This document shows, piece after piece, positions 17,569 through 26,055 of a stretch of DNA of 64,000 nt. The position numbers and the translations under genes were made by a program. Every line of letters starts with the position of its first letter. Within the stretch, counting starts at the first letter, position 1. The notes beneath the pieces were generated by a model. The model made no database searches, was not told the origin of the DNA, and worked only from the letters and a program-made list of their open reading frames with translations. Source of the DNA: Flavimaribacter sp039888615 (GTDB lineage Bacteria; Pseudomonadota; Alphaproteobacteria; Rhizobiales; Rhizobiaceae); the NCBI GenBank assembly GCA_039888615.1, contig JBDQQS010000018.1; one strand, 5' to 3'.

Positions 17569-18551
17569 TTTTTATAGGCTTCGACGAATTTTGCAGCATT
17601 GCCGCCAACGGACTCGATCGACGAATCGACGATATCCCTGAACGACCCCTGGAGATCCGCAATCTGGTCATCGCTCAATTTGACGATGTTTACCCCGGCC
17701 TCCTCCATGTAGTCGCGGCCGTGCCCTTCGCTTTCGTCCCACAGGGCGCCGAACCAGGCGGCGCGGTCCGGCCCAGTGGTCTCGTCGATCAGCTTCTGCA
17801 GTTCCGGTGAAAGCCGATCATAGGCGGCGTCGCTCATAACGACCGCAAACGTCGCGGAAGCAAGACCCGGCTCCATGGAGTATTCGGTGACTGGAGCGAG
17901 ATCGAACGCCTTCGTTGCCTCGAAGGGAAAGGATGCGCCGTCGACTACCCCCTTACCCATAGCGTCCGCGGTTTCAGCTGGAGGCACGGGAACCGGAGTC
18001 GCGCCCATACTCTCCACGATTTTCTGCCAGGTCGACCCCGCATAGCGGATACGCTTACCTTCGAGATTACCAAGATCACTCGGGTCGGCGTCGGTAAAGT
18101 GCATCTTGAGCGGTGGCGTCACGGCCAGCCAGAGGATATGCGTTCCTTCGTGCTCTCCTGCCAAGTAGTCCGGCGCCAGTTCAGTCAGGCGACGCGAGCT
18201 GGCGGCGCTCTCGCTGCCGCTGGATGGATAGGTAAGAGGCAATCCGGCCAGTTCGGTCATCGGAAAGCGGCCAGGCGTCAATCCGTGCAGGAAGATGGCG
18301 ATATCGGCGCCGCCGGAACGCACGAGGTCGAACTGCCGCGGCGGCGGACCAAGTTGACCGGCCGGAAAGACTTCGAGATCCAGTTCGCCACCAGATTTCT
18401 CGTTCAGCTCTTCTCCCCAAGCATTGACCGCCTTTACAAAGGTATGCATCGGGGGAAGAAAGGTCGTGACCTTGAGCGTTTCGGCTATTGCCGGCGTTGA
18501 GACAAATCCGGCAATAAACACGCCGGCAATTGCGAAGTGTCTGAATTTCAT
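17565..18551 (-). CDS. TRAP transporter substrate-binding protein (DctP family)
   Basis: This 328-residue periplasmic binding protein begins with a Sec signal peptide (MKFRHFAIAGVFIAGFVSTPAIA) and shows the DctP layout, including a long hinge helix and the ligand arginine region around GNLEGKRIRYAGS. In many DctP proteins this arginine binds the carboxylate of the solute. The ATG at 18551 has GGGAGGTAACGAC before it; the 33 codons of open frame upstream are not family-like. It heads the TRAP operon. The ligand is likely a carboxylic acid; no finer claim is possible. Confidence 0.87.
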   Translation of the reverse strand: MKFRHFAIAGVFIAGFVSTPAIAETLKVTTFLPPMHTFVKAVNAWGEELNEKSGGELDLEVFPAGQLGPPPRQFDLVRSGGADIAIFLHGLTPGRFPMTELAGLPLTYPSSGSESAASSRRLTELAPDYLAGEHEGTHILWLAVTPPLKMHFTDADPSDLGNLEGKRIRYAGSTWQKIVESMGATPVPVPPAETADAMGKGVVDGASFPFEATKAFDLAPVTEYSMEPGLASATFAVVMSDAAYDRLSPELQKLIDETTGPDRAAWFGALWDESEGHGRDYMEEAGVNIVKLSDDQIADLQGSFRDIVDSSIESVGGNAAKFVEAYKK

Positions 18552-18974
18552 GTCGTTACCTCCCTGGAATGTGACATGTTGGAATTCTGCAAGGGTTCTT
18601 GCCAGGCAAAACCGCGGGATCGCGCCCTGATTGCGTAACTTTTCGGCCACGCACTCCGAAACCCCGCGGCGTGGCGCGACGGACGCCTGCTACCGCAAAC
18701 GGCTGCGTACTTGCGAAACGCTCAATCGGCATTGCGTTCCTCCCATGGACAGCTCGCCGTCCTCCCGGCGATGAGTGGCTCAGAAACGTCTGCTGATCGT
18801 GTTCCGACAATTTCGGCCTAAGATCGCACTTCGTCCCGCTGTATGATACAGGTGAACCATTATGCAGGATGTGTCAACACGGATTCCCGACAACGCATCG
18901 TATTGCGGATATGTAGACAGAATTTGCATCACTATGTAAGACAGCGGAGATTAGAATCAGTTCAGAGGCATGGC
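18552..18974. other. Divergent control region between dctP and the IclR-type gene
   Basis: These 423 nt hold no gene. The conserved 49-bp element sits at 18830-18878, close to the regulator and about 280 nt from dctP. If dctP is transcribed from there, its mRNA has a long leader. Two hairpins lie in that leader: GCCACGC (18646-18652) with GCGTGGC (18669-18675), and TCGCCG (18754-18759) with CGGCGA (18766-18771). No riboswitch class was recognised. Confidence 0.55.
18830..18878. promoter_or_regulatory. Conserved 49-bp operator/promoter element, copy 2
   Basis: This is the second copy of the element at 12436-12484, with 8 differences in 49 positions. The palindromic core is TATGAT-N8-ACCATT at 18842-18861. 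It has the same TTCGTCCCGCT on its left and GTGTCAAC on its right. It lies upstream of both dctP (minus strand) and the IclR-type gene (plus strand, start 18975), as expected for an autoregulated divergent operator. Confidence 0.78.
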
Positions 18975-19727
18975 ATGAGCGACATCGCGCCGGGAGGAAA
19001 CCGGGGAATACAGGTTATATCGCGGGCGGCGGCGATACTTCGCGCCCTCAGGCACGACACCTCCGGCATGAGCCTCGGACAAATAGCCGAACGGGTCGGT
19101 TTGCCGCGCTCTACGGTGCAGCGAATTGTGGGCGCCCTGCAAGCCGAACGGCTGGTCATCAGCACCGGTGCCGGAGGGAGCATTAGACTCGGACCGGAGA
19201 TCACCGCCCTGTCGGAAGCGACCCGCTACAATATCGCCGACATCTGCCGCCTGCCGATTTCGGAACTTTCGCAGAAGGTAACGGAAACCGTCGACCTGTC
19301 CGTGCTGCGGGGCGCAGGCATGATCTTTCTCGATCAAGTTCCGGGCACGCATCGTTTGCGCACCGTCTCGGCGATCGGCGACGTATTCCCGTTGACGACG
19401 ACGGCGAATGGAAAGGCGACGCTCTCCATGATTGACCGTGACCGGGCAAAGTCGCTGGTCGAACAGGAGTGGGAGCGACGCGGCATTGCCGGCGACTGGG
19501 GGCAATTCAACTCGATGCTCGACCGTGCGACTGAAACCGGCCTTGCCTACGACAATGACGAGCACACCCCGGGCATATCGGCAATCGGAACCGCCTTTGC
19601 CGATATGACTGGCGAATACCACGCCATTTCCGTGCCGATACCCACCACCCGCTTTCTGGACAAGCGCCATGCGGTGGAAGACGCGCTGCGCGCGACAGCC
19701 GCTCAGATTCGCGCTGCCGTCGGGTAA
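18975..19727 (+). CDS. IclR family transcriptional regulator
   Basis: This 250-residue regulator has a winged helix-turn-helix at about residues 10-75 (SLGQIAERVGLPRSTVQRIV) and a C-terminal effector-binding domain with the IclR pattern LSVLRGAGMIFLDQVPG and VPLTTTANGKA-like residues. The open frame runs back to 18843, but that ATG lies inside the 49-bp palindromic element. The ATG at 18975 has AGAGG 6 nt upstream and gives the usual IclR length. It is divergent from the TRAP operon and is the obvious candidate regulator of both catabolic operons. Whether it represses or activates cannot be told. Confidence 0.87.
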   Translation: MSDIAPGGNRGIQVISRAAAILRALRHDTSGMSLGQIAERVGLPRSTVQRIVGALQAERLVISTGAGGSIRLGPEITALSEATRYNIADICRLPISELSQKVTETVDLSVLRGAGMIFLDQVPGTHRLRTVSAIGDVFPLTTTANGKATLSMIDRDRAKSLVEQEWERRGIAGDWGQFNSMLDRATETGLAYDNDEHTPGISAIGTAFADMTGEYHAISVPIPTTRFLDKRHAVEDALRATAAQIRAAVG

Positions 19728-19752
19728 CGACAACCGCCTTGCCAGAGCCTGC

Positions 19753-20580
19753 TTACTCGGCGTCCTGCTTTCTTGCCGCCAGTCCGTAGCGCTTCTGCCA
19801 GGCGCGAGCGCCGAAGGGTAGCGAGATCAGATACAGCACGGTCGTCACGGTCATCGTTTCCCACATGTATGTCAGCAGCAGACCGACATAGAGAACGATC
19901 ACCAACATCAGCGGAAACACAAGATCGCGCCGGATACGTTGACCGAGCGATTTTCCGGAATAGACCGGCAGGCGGCTTACCATCAAAAAGCCAATCAGCA
20001 TCGTGTAGACCGAGGCAACATAGGCGAAACCCGGGCTCGGTTCGACGCCGAGAAATCCGAGATAGATGGGAAAAAGCGCCAGTAGCGCGCCGCCGGGCGC
20101 CGGAATCCCGATGAAATAATCCGACTGCCAGGCAGCCTTGCTCTGCTGCTCCGCCATAACGTTGAACCGCGCCAGACGCAGACCTGCGGCAATGGCGTAG
20201 ACAAGCGCCGCAATCCAGCCGAAAGATTTCACCTGATCAAGCAGGTAGACATAAAGCACGAGCGCCGGCGCCACGCCGAAATTGACGATATCAGCCAGCG
20301 AATCCATCTGCGCGCCGAACTTGCTGGTTGATTTGAGTAACCGTGCGACGCGGCCGTCGATGCCGTCGAGGAAGGCTGCAAGCAACACCATCGCGACAGC
20401 CAGTTCAAAACGTTGTTCGAAAGCGAGACGCACGCCGGTCAGACCGGCGCAAATCGCAAGCGTGGTGATCACGTTCGGCAGCATCATGCGGAACGAGATG
20501 TCGCGCAGGCGCGGCCCCCGGCTCCTCTCGCCCGACTTTTCGGGGCCATGCGGGTCGAAAGGGGAAAATCCCGTATCCAT
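19753..20580 (-). CDS. pssA: CDP-diacylglycerol--serine O-phosphatidyltransferase
   Basis: This 275-residue membrane enzyme makes phosphatidylserine from CDP-diacylglycerol and serine. The CDP-alcohol phosphatidyltransferase motif DG-xx-AR-x8-G-xxx-D-xxx-D is complete, in DGRVAR, FGAQMDSLAD (near residues 75-100). About seven hydrophobic segments follow. The long soluble N-terminus before TM1 is usual for type-II (membrane) PssA of Rhizobiales. It lies 15 nt after psd, so the two steps of phosphatidylethanolamine synthesis form one operon. Confidence 0.93.
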   Translation of the reverse strand: MDTGFSPFDPHGPEKSGERSRGPRLRDISFRMMLPNVITTLAICAGLTGVRLAFEQRFELAVAMVLLAAFLDGIDGRVARLLKSTSKFGAQMDSLADIVNFGVAPALVLYVYLLDQVKSFGWIAALVYAIAAGLRLARFNVMAEQQSKAAWQSDYFIGIPAPGGALLALFPIYLGFLGVEPSPGFAYVASVYTMLIGFLMVSRLPVYSGKSLGQRIRRDLVFPLMLVIVLYVGLLLTYMWETMTVTTVLYLISLPFGARAWQKRYGLAARKQDAE

Positions 20581-20595
20581 TTTAGCCGAACCTCA

Positions 20596-21294
20596 TCATG
20601 CCCTGCGCGAAACGGTTTTGCCGCGCGCCGCATTGTATTCCGCAAGCACGGTTTCGCCGGCGACGGCGGTTTGCCCGACCGAAACGCGAGGGGCCGCCGA
20701 TAGCGGCAAATAAACGTCAAGCCTTGACCCGAAACGGATAAGCCCGAAACGTTCTCCGGCGTCCAGCGTGTCGTTCACAGAACGCCAGCATACGATTCTG
20801 CGCGCGACGAGTCCGGCGATCTGGACAACGCCCACGAGCCCGTGCGAGCCTTCGATCACCAGTCCATTGCGCTCGTTCTCCTCGCTTGCCTTGTCGAGTT
20901 CGGCGTTGACGAAGCTGCCCGACTTGTACACCGCCTGACGCACCACGCCGCGGACCGGCGCGCGATTGATGTGGCAATTGAAGACATTCATGAAAACTGA
21001 AACACGCAGCATCTCGCCATCGCCCAGATCAAGCTCCCGCGGAGGGACCGTCTGCACGACAGAGGAGACCTTGCCGTCGGCCGGACTGATCACAAGATCA
21101 TCGTCCAGCGGCGTCACCCTTTCGGGATCTCTGAAAAAATATGCGCACCAGGCCGTCAGGATAAGCCCGATCCAGAACAGCGGATCCCAGATCCAGCCGA
21201 GCACCAGCGAAGCAGCGAGGAAGGCCAGAATAAACTTGTAGCCTTCCTTGTGGATCGGAGTCAGCGCTGATGTCAGCGCGTCAAAAAAATTCAT
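20596..21294 (-). CDS. psd: Phosphatidylserine decarboxylase proenzyme
   Basis: This 232-residue small-type PSD turns phosphatidylserine into phosphatidylethanolamine and needs self-cleavage to form its pyruvoyl group. The cleavage site is the Gly-Ser of LIRFGSRLDVYLP near residue 190. The conserved VISPADGKVSS and VFMNVFNCHINRAPV blocks are present. Two hydrophobic segments at residues 20-55 anchor it. The ATG at 21294 follows GAGGATTCCGTTC; the longer upstream frame overlaps the previous region and is not family-like. It is followed directly by pssA. Confidence 0.93.
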   Translation of the reverse strand: MNFFDALTSALTPIHKEGYKFILAFLAASLVLGWIWDPLFWIGLILTAWCAYFFRDPERVTPLDDDLVISPADGKVSSVVQTVPPRELDLGDGEMLRVSVFMNVFNCHINRAPVRGVVRQAVYKSGSFVNAELDKASEENERNGLVIEGSHGLVGVVQIAGLVARRIVCWRSVNDTLDAGERFGLIRFGSRLDVYLPLSAAPRVSVGQTAVAGETVLAEYNAARGKTVSRRA

Positions 21295-21361
21295 GAACGG
21301 AATCCTCGCAGTGCCGCCATCGTTCGGGATTTTCAGTGTAACATGGACCCGCGTCGGGGTT

Positions 21362-23251
21362 CTACATGTTGTCGGGTCGCTTGCGCACGATAATGCCGAG
21401 ATCGTCGTGCTCCTGGAAATCCTTGAGCTTCTCTTCGGTTTCCTGCGCCTCGCGCTGGCGATCCCACATGGCCTTGTAGAGCCCGTTTTCATCCAAAAGT
21501 GAATAGTGAGTGCCGCGTTCGGCGATCACGCCATCCTTCAGTACGATGATTTCGTCAGCGCTGATAACCGTCGACAGACGGTGCGCGATAACCAGCGTCG
21601 TGCGTCCCTTGCTGACATAGTCGAGCGCCGACTGGATCTCGCTTTCCGTCGCACTGTCGAGCGCCGAGGTCGCTTCGTCCAGAATGAGGATCGGCGGCGC
21701 TTTCAATATCGTGCGGGCGATCGCGACGCGTTGCTTCTCGCCTCCCGACAGTTTGAGACCGCGCTCTCCGACCATCGTCTTGAGACCGTCTGGAAGACTG
21801 CGGATAAAGTAGCCGATCTGGGCAAGCTCTGCTGCCTCCATCACCTCTTCGTCGGTGGCGTCCATGCGGCCATAGCGAATGTTGTAGCCGATTGTGTCGT
21901 TGAAAAGCACCGTGTCCTGCGGAACCATGCCGACCGCCGCGCGCAGCGATTTTTGTGTGATGTCGCGGAGATTCTGACCGTTGACCGTGATGGCGCCTTC
22001 CTGAATGTCGTAAAAGCGGAACAAAAGGCGCGAAATCGTTGATTTTCCGGCGCCCGAAGGTCCAACCACCGCAACCGTCTTGCCATAAGGCACTTCGAAG
22101 CTGATGCCCTTCAGGATCGGCCTGTTCTCGTCGTAGCGGAAATGCACGTCATCGAAGCGGATCGATCCCTTGTCCATCACCAGCGGCTTGGCGTCCGGTT
22201 TGTCGACGATTTCCGGCGGAACGTCGAGCAGATTGAACATGTGCTCGATATCCGTCAGTCCCTGACGGATTTCCCGATAGACGAAACCGATGAAATTGAG
22301 CGGTATCGCAAGCTGCATCAGCATGACGTTGATGAAGACAAAGTCGCCGATCGTCTGGTCGCCGCGCTGCACGGCCAGCGCCGACATGACCATCATAATC
22401 GTCATCCCGACGCCGAATATGACGCCCTGCCCGAAATTGAGCCATCCGAGCGACGTCCAGACCTTCGTCGCCGACTCCTCATATTTCTCCATCGAGACGT
22501 CGTAGCGCCGCGCTTCCATCTCCTCGTTGCCGAAATATTTGACGGTTTCGAAGTTCAGCAACGAATCGACGGCCTTTGTGTTGGCGTCCGTATCGGAATC
22601 GTTCATTTCGCGACGGATGGAGATCCTGAAATCCGTTGTGCGAACGGTAAACCAGATATAGAGCCAGATCATCACTGCAGTAACAGCGACATAGGCGAAA
22701 CCGTAGGAAAATCCGAAAATCGCCGCGACAAGGACGAATTCGAGAAGAGTCGGCAGCGTGTTCAAAATTGTGAAGCGAACGATCGCCTCGATACCCTTCA
22801 CGCCACGCTCGATGATCCGCGACAACCCACCGGTGCGCCTCTGCAGATGAAACCGCAGCGACAATTCGTGCATGTGCAAGAACACCTTGTAAGCGAGTTG
22901 ATGGACCGCGTGCTGTCCAACCCGCGCGAACAAGGCATCGCGCAACTGGTTGAATCCGAGCTGAATGATGCGCGCAAGGTTGTAAGCGAGCACCAGGATC
23001 ACCGGACCGATCAGGAAGGCGGGCAGGAAACCGAGATTGTCGTGATTGCCGTTGAGGGCGTCAGTCGCCCATTTGTAGAAATAGGGAACCGTGACCTGAC
23101 CGATTTTCGCGGTCACCAGAAAAAAAGTCGCCCAGAGAACCCGGCGTTTCAGGTCATCGCGGTCCGATGGCCACATATAGGGCCACAAATTGCGAAGCGT
23201 CGTAATCGGATTGCCGGTGTCTTCGGCAACGGTCTTTTGCTGGTCTGACAA
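21362..23251 (-). CDS. ABC exporter, fused permease-ATPase (Atm1/HMT1 type)
   Basis: This 629-residue half-transporter has a six-TM domain (about residues 40-330) and a C-terminal ATPase with Walker A VVGPSGAGKST, signature LSGGEKQRVAIART and Walker B ILILDEATSALD. The N-terminal pattern (PYMWPSDRDDLKRRV, then GQVTVPYFYKWATDAL) is that of bacterial Atm1-like exporters, which move glutathione-linked metals or iron-sulfur precursors. The start codon is TTG (23249-23251) after AAGGCTTAAT. No ATG occurs before the first TM segment, so TTG is the best choice. It stands alone, 68 nt upstream of psd. Confidence 0.85.
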   Translation of the reverse strand: MSDQQKTVAEDTGNPITTLRNLWPYMWPSDRDDLKRRVLWATFFLVTAKIGQVTVPYFYKWATDALNGNHDNLGFLPAFLIGPVILVLAYNLARIIQLGFNQLRDALFARVGQHAVHQLAYKVFLHMHELSLRFHLQRRTGGLSRIIERGVKGIEAIVRFTILNTLPTLLEFVLVAAIFGFSYGFAYVAVTAVMIWLYIWFTVRTTDFRISIRREMNDSDTDANTKAVDSLLNFETVKYFGNEEMEARRYDVSMEKYEESATKVWTSLGWLNFGQGVIFGVGMTIMMVMSALAVQRGDQTIGDFVFINVMLMQLAIPLNFIGFVYREIRQGLTDIEHMFNLLDVPPEIVDKPDAKPLVMDKGSIRFDDVHFRYDENRPILKGISFEVPYGKTVAVVGPSGAGKSTISRLLFRFYDIQEGAITVNGQNLRDITQKSLRAAVGMVPQDTVLFNDTIGYNIRYGRMDATDEEVMEAAELAQIGYFIRSLPDGLKTMVGERGLKLSGGEKQRVAIARTILKAPPILILDEATSALDSATESEIQSALDYVSKGRTTLVIAHRLSTVISADEIIVLKDGVIAERGTHYSLLDENGLYKAMWDRQREAQETEEKLKDFQEHDDLGIIVRKRPDNM

Positions 23252-23368
23252 ATTAAGCCTTGGATTGGGTGAAGAAAAGTCTTTTCGCCGACGCCTCCCG
23301 ATCGCGACGAACTATTGCGGGCGACGCACCACGGCTCGCCGCCCGACTCTAAATAGTTACCGTGACAA

Positions 23369-23385
23369 TTGCGTCAAGAACGCAA
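23369..23385. other. Small hairpin downstream of the LysM gene
   Basis: TTGCGT (23369-23374) pairs with ACGCAA (23380-23385) over a 5-nt loop in the 167-nt gap between the LysM gene and the ABC exporter gene. It has no T run, so its role as a terminator is doubtful. Confidence 0.3.
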
Positions 23386-23418
23386 CAGCCATGCGAAACT
23401 GATCCGACGTCGATCGAT

Positions 23419-25794
23419 TCAGCGTTTGAGCAACCGGTCCCGGTGCAACTGCTCGGCGTTCGGCAAGGGTTTTTCCGGAACCATAAAGGTTTGTCCGGGC
23501 TCAATGAAATCGGGATTCCTGATCTGGTCCGTATTGGCGAGATAGATCGTTGTATAGCGCACTCCGCGTCCATAGACCCTGCGCGATATCTGCCATAGCG
23601 TGTCGCCGCGACGAATGATCACCGAACTATCACGCTGCTCGAGCGGGGGCTGCACAACCGTCGGCGGCTCTCCTTCTTCACCCGCAACTGCAACTTCTTT
23701 TGTCTCTGGCCCCGGTTTCGGCTCCGCGACTGCCGCCACTTTTTCTTCGACCGGCTCCGTCGTCTTCGGGACATTCGTGACAGCAGGCTCCTCCCCGGGC
23801 TCGACAGCTGGAGCCGCGCTGTCCTGCTCGGCGACCGTTTTCTGGTCCGCGTCGGACTTCATTTCAGTTTGTGTTTCAGTCGGCTTGTCATCCGTCTTCG
23901 CCATTGTCCCGGTCGACTTTGGCTCAGATTCGGTTTCGGAGGTCGTGTTGGCGGCAGGCGCCTTGACCACCACTGCTTGGTCAGTGGAACCTTCCGACGT
24001 GGACTGGTCGCCTTCAGGGCCGGCGCCCGACATCGCCTTGTCTTCCTTGTCGGTTACGGCTTCCCCGTCCGCCTTTGGCTGTGGGGCGACCGCAGCAACC
24101 ATATTGCCTTCTGGCCGGTTGAAAGGAACAGCGACCCGAATCGCCGCGGCTGAACCGTTCGGCAGATACAAATCCGCCCGGATCGTGTGATCGCCGACCG
24201 AAAGTTCTTTCTGTGCCTCGACCAGGAAACGACCGGTCGCGCTGATCATGCTTTCACCGACGGCATCGTTGTCCGCAAAGACAATCACCTTGCCGCCCGG
24301 TGTGCCAGAGCCCGCAACGAAGAGTTGCCCATTCTCGATCTCCACGGCGTCAATCCGCACCCGGATATCTGCCGAGACCGCGGGCCTTTGCGACTTACCG
24401 GTATCCAGTGACGCTACTTCAGTGGTTTCACCAGGTTCCGGATCTGTTGTCGCTTCTGCTGTGTCCTCGGTTGGCGCGGCTTCGGCTGAACCTTCCGGCT
24501 CCGGCGCGGCCTCGCTTTTCTCCGTCATCGCCGCGGTCCTCAATGGTTCAGCTGTTTGTTTCTCCGTCGACGCAGAATCTTCATTTACAACGGCATGCCG
24601 TGCTGTTCCGGTAGACTTGACGCCCTCGTCGGCTTCCCGTGAGGCCGTGGCCTCTGGCGCGGCGGCGGCAGTCTCAACCTTATCATCCGTTTTCTCCACC
24701 ATCACAGTTGCAACAGGCTTGTCCTGCGCTGCGCCCTTCGCCGGTTCCGCGTCGGCAACTTCAGTCGCCGCATCCGCAGCCGTCTGGGTTGTTCCTGTAT
24801 CGGTGGCGCTCGCCGTCGACTGGCCCTCGGTCGACGCCAATTCCGACGTCTCCTTCTGGTTCGTCGAAACTGAGTCGGCGCTGGTCATCGCGCTTTCTGA
24901 AGCCGTGTCCGGTTCGTTTGAAGTCTCCAACGCCGAGGCGACCTGAATGGTTTCCCCACTGCTCGTCTCCTCGTCCGCGGCAGCCGTGGTCACTTCTTCG
25001 GTCGCAGCCGCAGGTTCAGTGTCTTGCGCTGTCGCGCCAGTTTCAGAGGTTGCAACAGTCTCTCCAGCCGGCTCGGACGAAGTCTCTGCAGCGGCCATCT
25101 CTTTGCCGGCGGCGTCAGATGTCTCCTCGGATTCAGCTGTCCTATCATCTGACTGCAAATTCTCGTCGCCGCCTGCGTCGGCGACAGCCTCCGGCTGGTC
25201 AAGCAGACGGCTCGGTTCGCCGGGTTTGGTCACCATGACCATGAGTTCACGACTGTCTTCTTCGGGAACACTGACGGTCGCGATCTCCTCGGAAAGCATC
25301 ACCATGTCGGCGTCACCGCGGCTTCGCAGGCCGATCTCGTAGTCGCCTGGCGGCAGTGGATCGTCAAAAACTGTTACGAAATCACCCGATGGCCCGACTT
25401 CGGTCTCCGCAAGCACCGTGTCGCCGCTGAACACTTCGAGCATGACGCCTGGAGCCGCGCTGCCCGCCACAACTGTCGAGCCGTCCGGCTCTACGCGCAG
25501 AAGGCTGAATGTTGGAACGCCCCCCTGCGGCGCTATGTCTGCGGTCTCCTTTTGCGTTGCGGCGGCGTCATCGACATCGTCAACCCCGGATTGTTTTGCA
25601 ACGGTCTCCACCTCGGCGTCGACGCCGTTGTCATTTGAAACGGTTTCCTCAACGACGACCTCTTCGTCAGTCGCTTGCTGAACCTCGGGTTTCTCCTGCC
25701 AGCCGTAGGGGTCGAACCGCAGCAGATAGCCGATCCCGACAACGATAACGAGAAGCGCCAGAATGGACCAGAAACGGCTTTTGTTGTTTGTCAT
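23419..25794 (-). CDS. Large LysM-domain envelope protein with two Ig-like domains
   Basis: This 791-residue protein has one N-terminal TM segment (residues 8-25, SILALLVIVVGIGYLL) and a C-terminal LysM domain (IIRRGDTLWQISRRVYG, ending near IEPGQTFMVP) that should bind peptidoglycan. Two related Ig-like domains lie between. The first follows PTFSLLRVEPDGSTVVAGSA (about residues 95-185) and the second is near residues 465-555 (ENGQLFVAGSGTPGGKVIVF). They are joined by long linkers rich in Thr, Glu, Ala and Ser. The start at 25794 has GGAG upstream. LysM proteins of this layout are common in Rhizobiales, but the function is undefined; an envelope-spanning role is likely. Confidence 0.8.
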   Translation of the reverse strand: MTNNKSRFWSILALLVIVVGIGYLLRFDPYGWQEKPEVQQATDEEVVVEETVSNDNGVDAEVETVAKQSGVDDVDDAAATQKETADIAPQGGVPTFSLLRVEPDGSTVVAGSAAPGVMLEVFSGDTVLAETEVGPSGDFVTVFDDPLPPGDYEIGLRSRGDADMVMLSEEIATVSVPEEDSRELMVMVTKPGEPSRLLDQPEAVADAGGDENLQSDDRTAESEETSDAAGKEMAAAETSSEPAGETVATSETGATAQDTEPAAATEEVTTAAADEETSSGETIQVASALETSNEPDTASESAMTSADSVSTNQKETSELASTEGQSTASATDTGTTQTAADAATEVADAEPAKGAAQDKPVATVMVEKTDDKVETAAAAPEATASREADEGVKSTGTARHAVVNEDSASTEKQTAEPLRTAAMTEKSEAAPEPEGSAEAAPTEDTAEATTDPEPGETTEVASLDTGKSQRPAVSADIRVRIDAVEIENGQLFVAGSGTPGGKVIVFADNDAVGESMISATGRFLVEAQKELSVGDHTIRADLYLPNGSAAAIRVAVPFNRPEGNMVAAVAPQPKADGEAVTDKEDKAMSGAGPEGDQSTSEGSTDQAVVVKAPAANTTSETESEPKSTGTMAKTDDKPTETQTEMKSDADQKTVAEQDSAAPAVEPGEEPAVTNVPKTTEPVEEKVAAVAEPKPGPETKEVAVAGEEGEPPTVVQPPLEQRDSSVIIRRGDTLWQISRRVYGRGVRYTTIYLANTDQIRNPDFIEPGQTFMVPEKPLPNAEQLHRDRLLKR

Positions 25795-26055
25795 GTTGCA
25801 CTCCAGTCGCACGACGATTCGAAGCAAAAGCCGGATTGTGACAAAACGGCGAATTATCTACTTCGTGTTTCCGCGACTATCGCCGAAAACTCAAGGTTCC
25901 GGCGCCATTGAAAACGCCTTAAATCTGTTGACAAACTAGACTTTTTCGCAGTTGCAAACAAGTTTGATCGCCAGACCGCCGTTCCAGCCTCACAATTCGG
26001 CGACGGGACAAACTGAACGCTTGACGGCTGCCGCAGCCTCATGCTTCCTCGAACG

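Noticed and set aside
22142..23248. A 368-codon open frame antisense to the ABC exporter
   Set aside because: It is Arg/His/Asp-rich shadow sequence without any motif; the ABC gene has all of its signatures.
24190..25340. Long plus-strand frames rich in Ser, Ala and Thr opposite the LysM gene
   Set aside because: They are the complement of the low-complexity T/E/A linkers and have no start signal or motif.
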